A stretch of 64,000 bases of DNA from Camellia lanceoleosa (Eukaryota; Streptophyta; Magnoliopsida; Ericales; Theaceae). Position numbers and translations under genes: made by a program. Positions 1-8,734 of the stretch are shown here, in pieces. The stretch spans positions 155,192,246 to 155,256,245 of the forward strand of contig CM045763.1 in NCBI GenBank assembly GCA_025200525.1. The letters are read 5' to 3'. Every line of letters starts with the position of its first letter. The first letter of the stretch is position 1. The notes under the pieces are model-generated. The model made no database searches. It worked only from the letters and a program-made list of their open reading frames with translations, and was not told where the DNA came from.

Positions 1-269
1 CTTTTAGTGTTAAGCCCTATCCACTGAACCAACCTCGGAAACTATTATTAAGGACATTATTATTAAAAGACCTATTTTAAGAAATAAGTAAAAGTTAATC
101 TTTTAATTTTTTTTTTATAAAAAACATACAAAAAGAAATTAATTTTATACTGTGTTGTAAAAAATAGACCTAAATATTTGTGACGGTAAAAGCTGATATT
201 GTATTTTAATAGTTTCTATAAACTTTTGCGATATATGCTTTCGCCCTGTCAAGGCCATAAGTTTAACAC

Positions 270-380
270 AGCGCTGCCACGTCACGATAATATCCTGCCA
301 CGTCACAAAATACTAAAAAAGTAAAGTGGGCCATCATATTAAAGAGTCTCATCACTTTAACCCTATTTATGTCCTCTCTC
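270..380 (+). promoter_or_regulatory. Promoter-like block of unit 1
   Basis: Two CCACGTCAC boxes (277-285 and 298-306, bZIP-type ACGT cores) are followed by TGGGCC (327-332, site II/TCP-like) and a TATA-like CTATTTAT (363-370; CTATTTAAG in unit 2). Below them comes a pyrimidine-rich leader with a CT microsatellite and an ATG in context at 458. The arrangement is typical of plant Pol II promoters; transcription itself is inferred. Unit 5 keeps both ACGT boxes (about 59569-59596). Unit 2 has lost the first. In unit 3 a solo LTR lies between the two positions. Confidence 0.45.
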
Positions 381-408
381 CCCAAACTGTTGTTATCTTT
401 GCAAACCC

Positions 409-415
<7 letters not shown>

Positions 416-457
<42 letters not shown>
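416..457 (+). repeat. (CT)n microsatellite in leader
   Basis: About 21 uninterrupted CT dinucleotides end directly at an ATG (458). The tract is short in unit 2, interrupted in unit 3 (about 32186-32216) and replaced by CT plus AC in the last unit (59724-59762). Long Ser-Leu or Arg-Glu ORFs over it are artefacts of the repeat. Confidence 0.95.
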
Positions 458-459
<2 letters not shown>

Positions 460-514
460 GGCCAACCACCATTATCAATGGCCATCAACAACACCCTCCT
501 ATCCAACATTATAG
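458..514 (+). CDS. 18-codon micro-ORF after the CT leader
   Basis: ATGGCC opens an 18-codon frame closed by TAG. The frame is kept open at the same length in the other units (6794-6850, 32217-32273, 59763-59819). Differences between copies are mostly amino-acid changing, so purifying selection is not supported. It could be an upstream ORF in a transcript leader, a first-exon remnant, or chance. Confidence 0.25.
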
Positions 515-548
515 TAATATTATTTTTGTTTCAATTAATTTCTGCATA

Positions 549-674
549 ATGACTAAAACCACACCATTAGTAAATCTATCACAAAAATATAACCCATACC
601 ATCATCTTCAACCACCAATTATATCACCAACACTGTCACTCATTGCCTTTGCAACTTCTAATTTTTCCATCTAA
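549..674 (+). CDS. 41-codon small ORF, unit 1
   Basis: The ATG at 549 opens a 41-residue frame rich in Pro, Ser and Thr, starting MTK and ending SNFSI. It has no signal peptide or membrane segment that I can see. The same start, stop and length occur at 6885-7010 and 59854-59979. In unit 3 (start 32308) a 13-bp duplication breaks it. It lies about 180 bp below the promoter-like block on the same strand. I do not recognise the product. Conservation among recent tandem copies is weak evidence for coding. Confidence 0.3.
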   Translation: MTKTTPLVNLSQKYNPYHHLQPPIISPTLSLIAFATSNFSI

Positions 675-1026
675 AATCTTCATTTTCACTCAAAACTGAA
701 AATTTCCAAAATGAACGAACAAAATTTAATTTTTCTTTCTTTTTTCTACTTACCCAAATTTTTTTTCTCTCTAATGTTTTGTGTTATCCAAACCTCACTC
801 TCTTTTTGGATTCATTTTTTATTATCTACAACTAGAGATACATATACATATAAAATAATTCTATTTAGTAAGGAATAATAAAGAGGTCCAGTTTTAGAGA
901 GCAGAGGATATGGGTAAGCTTTTAAATTATTGAGAGTATTGGAGCAGACAATGAGAGAAAAAACAAAGAAAGAGAAAGAAGTTGGGGGTTTGTAGAGAGA
1001 AATTGAGTAGGGTGAGAGGGAGAAGG

Positions 1027-1063
<37 letters not shown>

Positions 1064-1235
1064 GAGGAGGAGGGGATTTGGGTTTAACAAGTTTTTAAAA
1101 GGAAGTTAAGGTTAAGTTTTATGTACAGCCTCTTAAATTGACTGTTCTACTAATTTATTAATTTTCCGAGGCAAAAATTATTGGATGTCCGTAAAGCTTT
1201 ACTCCACGGCTCAGCTGTATAAAACATGAAAAATG
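675..1235. other. AT-rich spacer with GA microsatellite
   Basis: There is no supportable gene. It holds a (GA)n tract at 1029-1060 followed by GAG triplets to about 1074. A minus-strand Ser-Leu-rich open frame over it (812-1090) begins at TTG and is explained by the dinucleotide repeat. Homologous tracts are 7366-7411, about 32793-32840 and 60320-60340. Confidence 0.7.
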
Positions 1236-1442
1236 TTAAGAACTCAAATGCTTTATTAATATTTTTATCAAAAATTTTATATGAATAAAATATTTAAAAA
1301 CTTTAACATTATTCATAAAACATATCTCCTGTAGGTTGGGCAAAATCTTGAATCTGTCCTTGCCTTTTTTCCAAACAACACCTTCTGGTCTACATCTTAG
1401 ACGGAAGGAAACCTCATCCAAAGAAGACAAATGTACCCCCAA
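1236..1442 (-). other. Exon-like open frame (LDEVSFRLRCRPEGV), unit 1
   Basis: This minus-strand frame has no ATG. It contains a compositionally normal, charged stretch of about 45 residues with the core LDEVSFRLRCRPEGV and WKKGKDRFKIL. The frame persists in unit 2 (7600-7785) and, with more changes, in the last unit (about 60593-60705). It reads like an exon fragment rather than AT-rich noise. I do not recognise the family and no splice sites are convincing, so it may be a gene relic carried inside the unit. It lies downstream of ORF A on the same strand. Confidence 0.3.
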
Positions 1443-1942
1443 ACAGATTAATAGATACTAAAAACTGCTAAAATGTTTTAATTTCCAAATTGTGCACAAA
1501 TCAAAGGTTGAAATTTAAGTAGATAAACTGACTCAAATGCAAACATAAGTTCAGAATATAGTACAAGCACTAACCAAAAATACCAGATCGAGACATCATA
1601 AATTAACATAAAGTGATGAATTTTATTTTTTAAATTAATAAAAATCAAAGCAAAATGCTATATTTGCTCTAATATCATTATATAATTTTTCCACACTAAA
1701 TACAATTATATCCAACAGAATGACACCATTTCAAATATCCAACATTATAGTCGATAGAATCATTGAACGCGTTCATAAGAATCCTGAAATATCATAAAAG
1801 TTAGAATACAAATGTCATCAATATATATAAAAGAAGAGTAATACTTTCAATTGAATGTTAACAATAAGAATTGAATATATACAAGCATAAATAAAGACTA
1901 AAAAAATTAATGAACCCAGAATAAGCGGAGGTATTCAAATTT

Positions 1943-2158
1943 TCAAAAAAAAAAAAAAATGGAAAGGGATTTATTTATCTTCTTACTTAGCACGACCATA
2001 AGTAGCACAAAGAAGACAATCATAGACCAAACTCTAGGATTGAAATTCTGGCATTGCACAAAGAGGTGTTCAATAATTTCAGACCCAAATGCTCTCACAG
2101 CTGGTTTCGCAATGTACTTAATGAAAACTTCCTTTGCAGAACTGGCTTGAGCTTCCAA
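1943..2158 (-). CDS. ORF A, unit 1: small hydrophobic-tailed ORF lacking ATG
   Basis: The open frame of 71 codons begins at TTG (an ATG is absent) and matches ORF B: a polar start, the core EVFIKYIAKPAVRAFGSEIIEH, then NFNPRVW and a hydrophobic segment (SMIVFFVLLMVVL) followed by Lys-rich residues. It ends in Phe codons from a poly-T run. The layout would suit a single-pass tail-anchored peptide. The start codon is missing in every A copy seen, at the place where B has ATG, so A is probably non-translated, uses a non-AUG start, or is a downstream exon. Three TATA-like boxes lie upstream. The family is not recognised. Confidence 0.35.
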   Translation of the reverse strand: MEAQASSAKEVFIKYIAKPAVRAFGSEIIEHLFVQCQNFNPRVWSMIVFFVLLMVVLSKKINKSLSIFFFF

Positions 2159-2183
2159 GTTAAAGTGGGAGAATACTCTGGCC

Positions 2184-2360
2184 TATATATAAACGAATTA
2201 CTAGAAGTTGTTGAAGGGGGAGAATACATTGGCCTATATATCGATGAATTACTACTTTATTACTACTTTCCCATTTGATTATGTTTTTCTAGTGGCCACA
2301 ATATAGACGAACTGGTAGAAGTTGTTGAAGGGGGAGAATACACTAGGCTATATATAGACG
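2184..2360 (-). promoter_or_regulatory. Repeated TATA modules upstream of ORF A, unit 1
   Basis: On the minus strand, CTATATATAGG-type boxes occur near 2184-2191, 2234-2241 and 2350-2357. Each sits in a repeated module that includes a GAATTACTA word and a pyrimidine tract. Similar modules stand at 8537-8610 and 61446-61510. Such boxes normally set transcription start 25-35 nt downstream. The multiplicity arises from local duplication. Confidence 0.4.
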
Positions 2361-2477
2361 AATTACTACTTTCCCATTTGACTTTGTTTTTCCAGTGTTG
2401 TTACCTTCTCGTTTACTACTTTCCCATTTGATTTTGTTTTTCCAGTTGATTTTGTTTTTCCAGTGTTACTACTTTCC

Positions 2478-4270
2478 TACAACGCCCGCCTCCCTACTTA
2501 GCTGTGCATTCTGTGGTTTACCCTAATTATGTGTCTATATGTGCATTCTATGCTTATCTGTGTGTGAAGTGTGTACTATGTATTATGTGCATTCTACTCT
2601 GCTCGACAGATATGTTAATTTAAGAAAAAGACCTGTCTGATTCATTAAATTGTAAGGTTACAAATTAAATAATGGACTAGGTGGTTAGAGCCTAATTCAA
2701 CTTAATTAGACAAAGTGGAGTTAAGTTAACTTAGGTTATAGTAAGAAAATTAATTGAAGTGATTGTAATTTGGTTTAACTTAAGTCAAAACTTAGATATT
2801 TTATATATAGATATTTGAATTCAAGTGAAGAGAGAAGGAGATATAACCTGAGGGAGAGAAAGAAAATTCTAGAGTTTTAGAGAAGAAGGAGAAGAGGAAG
2901 AGAAGAGTAGCAAGAGGGTTAAAGTTAATCTTCCACAATTCCATAAGCTAAGGTAAGAATTCTTGTCTCAACCTTGGGAATTAACGTATGAGATGGGAGA
3001 ATTTGTAGTGATTGAAGAATTAGGGTAGTGTAGGTTATGTCAAGAGCCCTAAATTCAAGATTTCATGTTTGTATATGGCATGCATAGCATTATTCATGTC
3101 CAATTCCTTTGTTTTACATAATCTTTGGTAGTTGGAGGAAGGAATTCATGGATTTGAGTTGGGAAAGTTACACTCAAAGTTTTGATCTTTTCTTTTCCAA
3201 TACCAATGAGCTTGTTTAAACTTATGATGTTGCGTTGAACTTAGAATTTACTATTTCATCATATTTTTGTATGTTTTAAGCCTTGATTTGTTCAAATTTG
3301 GGTTTGATTTTTGGAGTACTGAAGTTCCAAAGCAGAGTAGAAATTTCAGTTTTGGAACACCCAGAATCGCACGTGCGGCTTGGGGAATCGCATATGCGGG
3401 TGGCAGGGCTGCACATGTGGCGCGGAAGGCCCACACGTGCGGAAAACAAGGGCAGAAGCAACTTGCATTCTGAAATAATTGCAACATCTTTGCATGCTGC
3501 ACACGCGGCGGTGGAATCCCATGACGTGTGTCCCGCGTGGTTAGCAAACCCGGTTTCAATTTTCTACTTTATTTCTTCATCTTCCGAGCCTCCGTTGGCA
3601 TGATTTCCACATATATTTGACGATCATATGCATTACACAGACATTAAAGAGAATAAGGACAATTAGGCCAACCAATCAATAAGTTATAACACAACTAACT
3701 AATGGCACGGTAAAGTAAACATGTTATACTTGTATATGTCTGTGTAGGTCAAACGCCACGTTCCAGCCGCGTGTTTTGTAGAGCCAACTGTGAGTAACAC
3801 TATTGTAAAGATATGTTAACTTAAGTATCTCTTTTCTGCGTTATCTTTTTCCCGCTCTAAACATGCTTAGATTATGCTTAATGAATGATGATCCTATGTT
3901 CTTACACTGTATTCATGTCATCCTTAGCATATGTTTACATTGTTATAGAGATCTCTGTCAGTTCCATTTTGTGGAACTCTTGTTTATTATATTGATGGCC
4001 ATCACATCTGATTACTAGTCTTCATGACCACCTATTCGGTCTTCAAGAAAGCCTGAACTAATTTTCTATGGGATGTCCCACATAAACATTTATGTCCCTG
4101 TATGAAATAAGAATCTGTTAAGTTTATGGTTCGCTTTTCAGTAAGGACATCATTCGGAACCTTTTTACACAGTTGTTATTCACTGGGCTCTAGCTCACGT
4201 TTCGATATGTATATCAATCCAAATGACTAATCCAAAGAACAACAAGGGTAATGAGAGATGGACAACAACG
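2478..4270 (+). repeat. Relic LTR-like stretch inside unit 1
   Basis: It starts at an altered LTR-like word (TGTAATGCCCGCC at 8735 in unit 2, TACAACGCCCGCC here). A TATA-like ttatatatagat near 2800, a GA-rich leader with an AG/GTAAGA word near 2950, repeated CACGTG-type words (3369-3540) and a late word cactgggctctagctcacg resemble the LTRs of elements A and B (actgggctttatgctcacc). The right end is not defined. It holds no open coding region. Homologous stretches are 8735-10394 and 61790-63560. Confidence 0.4.
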
Positions 4271-4994
4271 TTGAGCCATGAAACCTGAGTTCGGAATATA
4301 ATAAAATATTGGGTCAAAACCGGAGTCGCTATAAGAATCAATTTTGGAAAATAACTTTTTAAAAAGAGTTGACAAAATTTAAAAACTTGTTTAGTTATAT
4401 ATTCTAAAAATTGTTTTTAAAATTTTGAAAATTCAAAACTTGTTTGCTTTTCAAATTCTTAAATAATTTTTAAAACTCTGTTTATTTTGAAATTTTCAAA
4501 AATAGTTTTGAAATATTTGTAGTGCCCTTTTTAAATATTTTAATTAATGTTTTTTTGTTCTTTTATGATTTTTTTTTTATAAAAATAATAAATACTAACG
4601 AATATATAGAAAAATATACAATTTTTATTTTATTTTTTAAAAATTTTTTAGATCGACTCAATCTAAATATACTAAAGATGTATAAAATTTATGAAAAAAT
4701 CTTAAACTTTCAAAAACCTTTCCAAAATCCAAATTGGGCTCAATTTTTCAGAAAAAAGTGAGTTAAAATAGTCTTGATATATATATACACTAGCAGTCTA
4801 ATGTCAAAAAAAGAAGATTAATATTAAAGGCACGATCTAATAATATTATACGTGTATTTTTTGTCACTTGAGTAACACACTATATGTGCTCAAGTGATCA
4901 TATTATATAGATATGTCAATATATATAAAGGAAAATTAATACTTCCCATTGAATGTAATGTCAATAATGAGGCTTAATGAACTCTAATTTCAAT
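4271..4994. other. AT-rich spacer between relic LTR and ORF B, unit 1
   Basis: Runs of A and T with many aaaatttt words. Open frames here are Phe/Ile/Lys-rich and change length between units (4522-4761 and 27512-27703), so I do not call a gene. The right end carries the 3' flank of ORF B, which resembles the 3' flank of ORF A (tcaatatatataaa..ttaatactt). Confidence 0.6.
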
Positions 4995-5213
4995 CTAAAA
5001 CAGAAAACAAAAGGGATTTATGTATCTTCTTATGTAGAATAGAACAACCAGGAGTAGCAAAAAGAAGAACACCTTAATCGCAATTTTGCGATTGAAATTC
5101 CAACCATGCACAAAGAAGTGTTCGAATATTTCAGAGCCCAGTTTGCTCATAGTAGGTTTGATAATGTAATTCACGAAAACTTCCCTTGCAGCGGTCTCTC
5201 CAACTTCCTTCAT
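4995..5213 (-). CDS. ORF B, unit 1: 72-residue putative tail-anchored microprotein
   Basis: The ATG at 5213 opens 72 codons. Residues 1-40 are polar/amphipathic with the core REVFVNYIIKPTMSKLGSEI and EHFF. Residues about 46-62 are strongly hydrophobic (KVFFFLLLLVVLFYIRR), followed by a short basic-aromatic end. This suits a single-pass protein with its N-terminus in the cytosol. An upstream GTG also lies in frame, but the ATG is chosen because a TATA box (5248-5255) lies 35 nt above it and the upstream part is a duplicated promoter module. It is paralogous to ORF A about 3 kb away and nearly identical to 27973-28191. I do not recognise the family; no catalytic motif is visible. Confidence 0.5.
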   Translation of the reverse strand: MKEVGETAAREVFVNYIIKPTMSKLGSEIFEHFFVHGWNFNRKIAIKVFFFLLLLVVLFYIRRYINPFCFLF

Positions 5214-5247
5214 CTTCAAGTATAGGAATGGTGGTTCTGTGATAGAG

Positions 5248-5315
5248 CTTTTATACTTCTGGGGGGGTGGGGGGATCTTCACATGTAGGAATGGTGGTTT
5301 TGTGATGAAGCTTTT
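5248..5315 (-). promoter_or_regulatory. Duplicated TATA module and G-rich tract upstream of ORF B, unit 1
   Basis: The minus strand reads TATAAAAG at 5248-5255, 35 nt before the ATG. The same module (AGGAATGGTGG..AAGCTTTTAT) is repeated at about 5286-5316, separated by a G-run (5261-5274 on the plus strand). In unit 2 the equivalent box is 28226-28233 with a 14-G run at 28237-28250. The start site predicted from the proximal TATA leaves a very short leader, so the distal module may also serve. Confidence 0.45.
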
Positions 5316-5636
5316 ATTCTAGGGGAGAGGGGGGAAGTGGGTGGTTGGAAAGGGGATGTTTGGGGGCGATTTGGACAATTAATCACGATTTGACATGTGA
5401 CACCTCTCGTAACAAGCAACACCTCTTTTATTTGTCCATACTGGTCATTTAATTACAGTGTGTACATCGTCTCTCTACATCTTTTTGAGGAATTGGATTG
5501 TTCAACCCACCATCGGATTGGACCATCTAATCCGGCTTATTATGTCTATTTTTGAGTCTCGTTTGGATAATTTGAACTGTTTACATTTTAGGATTGTCAA
5601 GTATGTCATTTTTGCAAAAATAAAAAATAAAAACAA

Positions 5637-5845
5637 GTCGATCAAATAACGGAAATCACATGTTGAAATCAATTTTATATAGACGGTGAAAAAATAAATA
5701 GTTCATACAACTGTCCATACATAATTGATCCAAACACCTGATTTCCGTTATCTGGTCGACTTAATTTTTTGCAAAGATGATATATTCTGCAGAACCCTCT
5801 ATACAAAATTGATTTGAACACGTGATTTCCGTTATCCAATCGACT
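5637..5845. repeat. Inverted and direct repeats around ATAACGGAAATCAC
   Basis: The word gtcgatcaaataacggaaat (5637-5656) recurs inverted at about 5738-5761 and again at 5821-5845 (gatttccgttat..tcgac). The arms are 23-27 bp with mismatches and could fold into alternative hairpins. The same set stands at 28587-28730 in unit 2. It may be a small inverted-repeat element remnant; no target duplication was found. Confidence 0.5.
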
Positions 5846-6336
5846 TAATATTTTATAGGGGCTGGCTCTACCACATGAATGGCCTAAAGCCAAAAATTAA
5901 AGGCAGATTGTTTTAGTTTTGTTTTGTTTCTTCTTTTTCAAGGCTAGGAACATATTGAAATAGATTTTTATTAGAGATGAAAGAATACAAGTTTAATGAA
6001 ATAATTGGACCTATCTTTTACCAAATTTAAATTTGATGCAAGATTTGGAGAATGATTGGAGATATTCTAATCATATTTATTTATTATTTGATATTATCAT
6101 GTTGTGTTTATGTGTCATGTCAATAAATTTTATTTTTAATTAAAAATATCAAGTATATAAAAAAATTTTAAATTTTCCTTACGCGCTATGCACGAGACTT
6201 TATAAATTTAAAAAATTCATTAAAAATTATTTTGAAATAATTTAATATTTTGTCTTGTGATATACATGAAATTTGAAACTATTTTTAAGGGCCCCATACT
6301 GAGAGGCAATGGAGTCTCGAGCACGGGTTAAAAGCT
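5846..6336. other. AT-rich tail of unit 1
   Basis: No gene is supportable. It ends with the conserved word gaggcaatggagtctcgagc that precedes each new unit (also near 29205 and 59265). Confidence 0.6.
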
Positions 6337-6884
6337 TTTAGTGTTGAGCCCTATCCACTGAACCCACCTCGGATACTATTATTAAAGACATTATTATTAA
6401 GACCTATTTTTAGAAATAAGTTAAAAGTTAATTTTTTAATTTTTAAAAAAAAAAAAACATACTAAAAGAAATTAATTTTTAACTGTGTTGTAAAAAATAG
6501 ACATAAATATCTGTGACGGTAAAAGCAGATATTGTATTTTAATAGTTTCAATAAACTTTTGCGATGTATGCCTTCGCCCTATCAAAGCCATAAGTTTAAC
6601 ACGGCGTTGCCACATCACAATAATATCCTGCCAATAATATCCTACCACGTCACAAAACACTAAAAAAGTAAAGTGGGCCATCATATTAAAGAGTCTCATC
6701 ACTTTAACCCTATTTAAGTCCTCTCTTCCCGAACTATTGTTATCTTTGCAAACCCATTTGCATCTCTCTTCCCTCATCATTTCTCTCTCTCTGATGGCCA
6801 ACCACCATTATCACCGGCCATCGACGACATCCTCTTGTCTAACATTATAGTAATATTAATTTTGTTTTAATTAATTTCTGCATA

Positions 6885-7010
6885 ATGACCAAACCCATAC
6901 CATTAGTAAATCTATCACAACAATATAACCCACACCATCATCTTCAAGCACCAATTATACCACCAACACTATCACTCATTACCTCCGCAACTTCTAATTT
7001 TTCCATCTAA
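6885..7010 (+). CDS. 41-codon small ORF, unit 2
   Basis: Same frame and length as 549-674 with several substitutions (for example Pro-Ile at residues 4-5 and a Pro in place of Ser mid-protein). The frame is intact and the function unknown. Confidence 0.28.
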   Translation: MTKPIPLVNLSQQYNPHHHLQAPIIPPTLSLITSATSNFSI

Positions 7011-7362
7011 AATCTTGCTTTTCATTCAAAAATGAAAATTTCCAAAATGAACGAACAAAATTTAATTTTTCTTTCTTTTTTCTACTCGCCCAATTTTTTT
7101 TCTCTCTCTAATATTTTGTGTTATCCAAACCTCACTCTCTTTTTGGATTCATTTTTTATTATCTACAACTAGAGATACATATACATATAAAATAATTCCA
7201 TATAGTAAGGAATAATAAAGGTCCAGTTTTAGACAGGAGAGGATATGGGTAAGCTTTTAATTTATTGAGAGTATTGGAGCAGACAGTGAGAGAAGAAAGA
7301 AAGAAAGAGAAAGAAGTTGGGGGTCTGTAGAGAGAGAAATTGAGTTGGGTGAGAGGGAGATG

Positions 7363-7414
<52 letters not shown>

Positions 7415-7599
7415 GGGATTTGGGTTTAACAAGTTTTTAAAAGGAAGTTATGGTTAAGTTTCATGTACAACCTCTTAAATTGATTGTTCTACTAATTTAT
7501 TAATTTTCCGAGGCAAAAAATTATTGGATGTCCATAAAGCTTTACTCCACGGCTTAGCTGTATAAAACATGAAAAATGTTAAAAACTCAAATGCTTTAT

Positions 7600-7785
7600 T
7601 CATATTTTTATCAAATATTTTATATGAATAAAATATTTAAAAACTTTAACATTATTCATAAAACATATCTCCCGTAGACCGGTCAAAATCTTGAATCTGT
7701 CCTTGCCTTTTTTCCAGACAACACCTTCCGGTCTACATCTTAGACGGAAGGAAACCTCATCCAAAGAAGACAAATGTACCCCCAA
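7600..7785 (-). other. Exon-like open frame, unit 2 copy
   Basis: Nearly identical to the unit 1 frame through LDEVSFRLRCRPEGV and the KKGKDRFKIL stretch, differing near the end (TGLRE instead of PNLQE). It starts at a non-ATG codon. Function unknown. Confidence 0.3.
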
Positions 7786-8356
7786 ACAGATTAATAGATA
7801 CTAAAAACTGCTAAAATGTTTTAATTTCCATATTGTGCACAAATCAAAGGTTGAAATTTAAGTAGATAAACCGACTCAAATGCAAACATAAGTTCAGAAT
7901 ATAGTACAAGCACTAACCAAACATACCAGATCGGGACATCATAAATTAACATAAAGTGATGAATTTTATTTTTTAAATTAATAAAAATCAAAGCAAAACA
8001 CTATATTTGCTCTAATATCATTATATAATTTTTCCACACTAAATACAATTATATCCAACAGAATGACACCATTTCAAATATCCAACATTATAGTCGATAG
8101 AATCATTGAACGCGTTCATAAGAATCCCGAAATATCATAGAAGTTAGAATATAAATGTCATCAATATATATAAAAGAAGATTAATACTTTCAATTGAATA
8201 TTAACAATAAGAATCGAATATATACAAGCATAAATAAGGGTTAAAAAAAACTAATGAACCCATAATAAGTGGAGGTATTCAAATTTTAAAAAAATAAATA
8301 AAAAAATAAAAAATGAAAAGGGATTTATTTCTTTTCTTACTTAGCACAACCACAAG

Positions 8357-8512
8357 TTACACAATGAACACAATCATAGACCAAACTCTAGGATTGAAAT
8401 TCTGGCATTGCACAAAGAAGTGTTCGATAATTTCATACCCCAATGCTCTCACAGCTGGTTTCACAATGTACTTAATGAAAACTTCATTCGCAGAACTGGC
8501 TTGAGCTTCCAA
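8357..8512 (-). pseudogene. ORF A, unit 2: truncated before the hydrophobic tail
   Basis: The frame begins at TTG (8512) and matches ORF A of unit 1 through the core (EVFIKYIVKPAVRALGYEII) and NFNPRVWSM. It then stops at 8357-8359 just as the hydrophobic segment starts, giving 51 codons. The change from CTA to TAA removes the membrane segment. With no ATG as well, this copy is very likely dead. Confidence 0.5.
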
Positions 8513-8734
8513 GTTGAAGGGGGGAAATGCTCTGGCCTATATATAGATGAATTACTAGTTTTTGTTGAAGGAGGAGAATACACTGGCCTATATATAGACG
8601 AATTACTACTTTCCCATTTGATTTTGTTTTTCCAGTGTTACTACCTTCCCGTTTACTACTTTTTCATTTGATTTTTTTTTTCTAGTTGATTTTGTTTTTT
8701 TAGTGTTACTACTTTCAAAGTGTTATTACTTTCC

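Larger units (their letters stand above)
1..6336. repeat. Tandem 6.3 kb unit, copy 1 (best preserved)
   Basis: The opening words (cttttagtgtt..gccctatccactgaacc) return at 6337, 29237 and 59296, and the following sequence stays collinear for kilobases, so this is one monomer of a tandem array. It is uninterrupted here and serves as the reference. Order: AT-rich start, promoter-like block (270-380), CT microsatellite, two mini-ORFs, GA microsatellite, minus-strand exon-like frame (1236-1442), minus-strand ORF A (1943-2158), relic LTR-like stretch (from 2478), AT-rich spacer, minus-strand ORF B (4995-5213), inverted-repeat block (5637-5845) and an AT-rich tail. What drove the amplification is not visible. 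Confidence 0.9.

Noticed and set aside
263..514. Open frames of Arg-Glu or Ser-Leu repeats over the CT tract
   Set aside because: They are direct translations of a CT/GA microsatellite in several phases; tract length varies among units.
812..1090. Minus-strand 92-codon frame, also at 32589 and 60115
   Set aside because: Starts at TTG and its N-terminal half is GA-microsatellite translation; the rest is AT-rich and unlike any protein.
3251..3603. Overlapping frames of 100-106 codons around CACGTG words
   Set aside because: They arise from the GC-rich palindromic words in the relic LTR and are not preserved between units.
4522..4761. Plus-strand Phe/Ile/Lys-rich frame, also at 27512
   Set aside because: Pure AT-rich sequence; length and frame differ between units.
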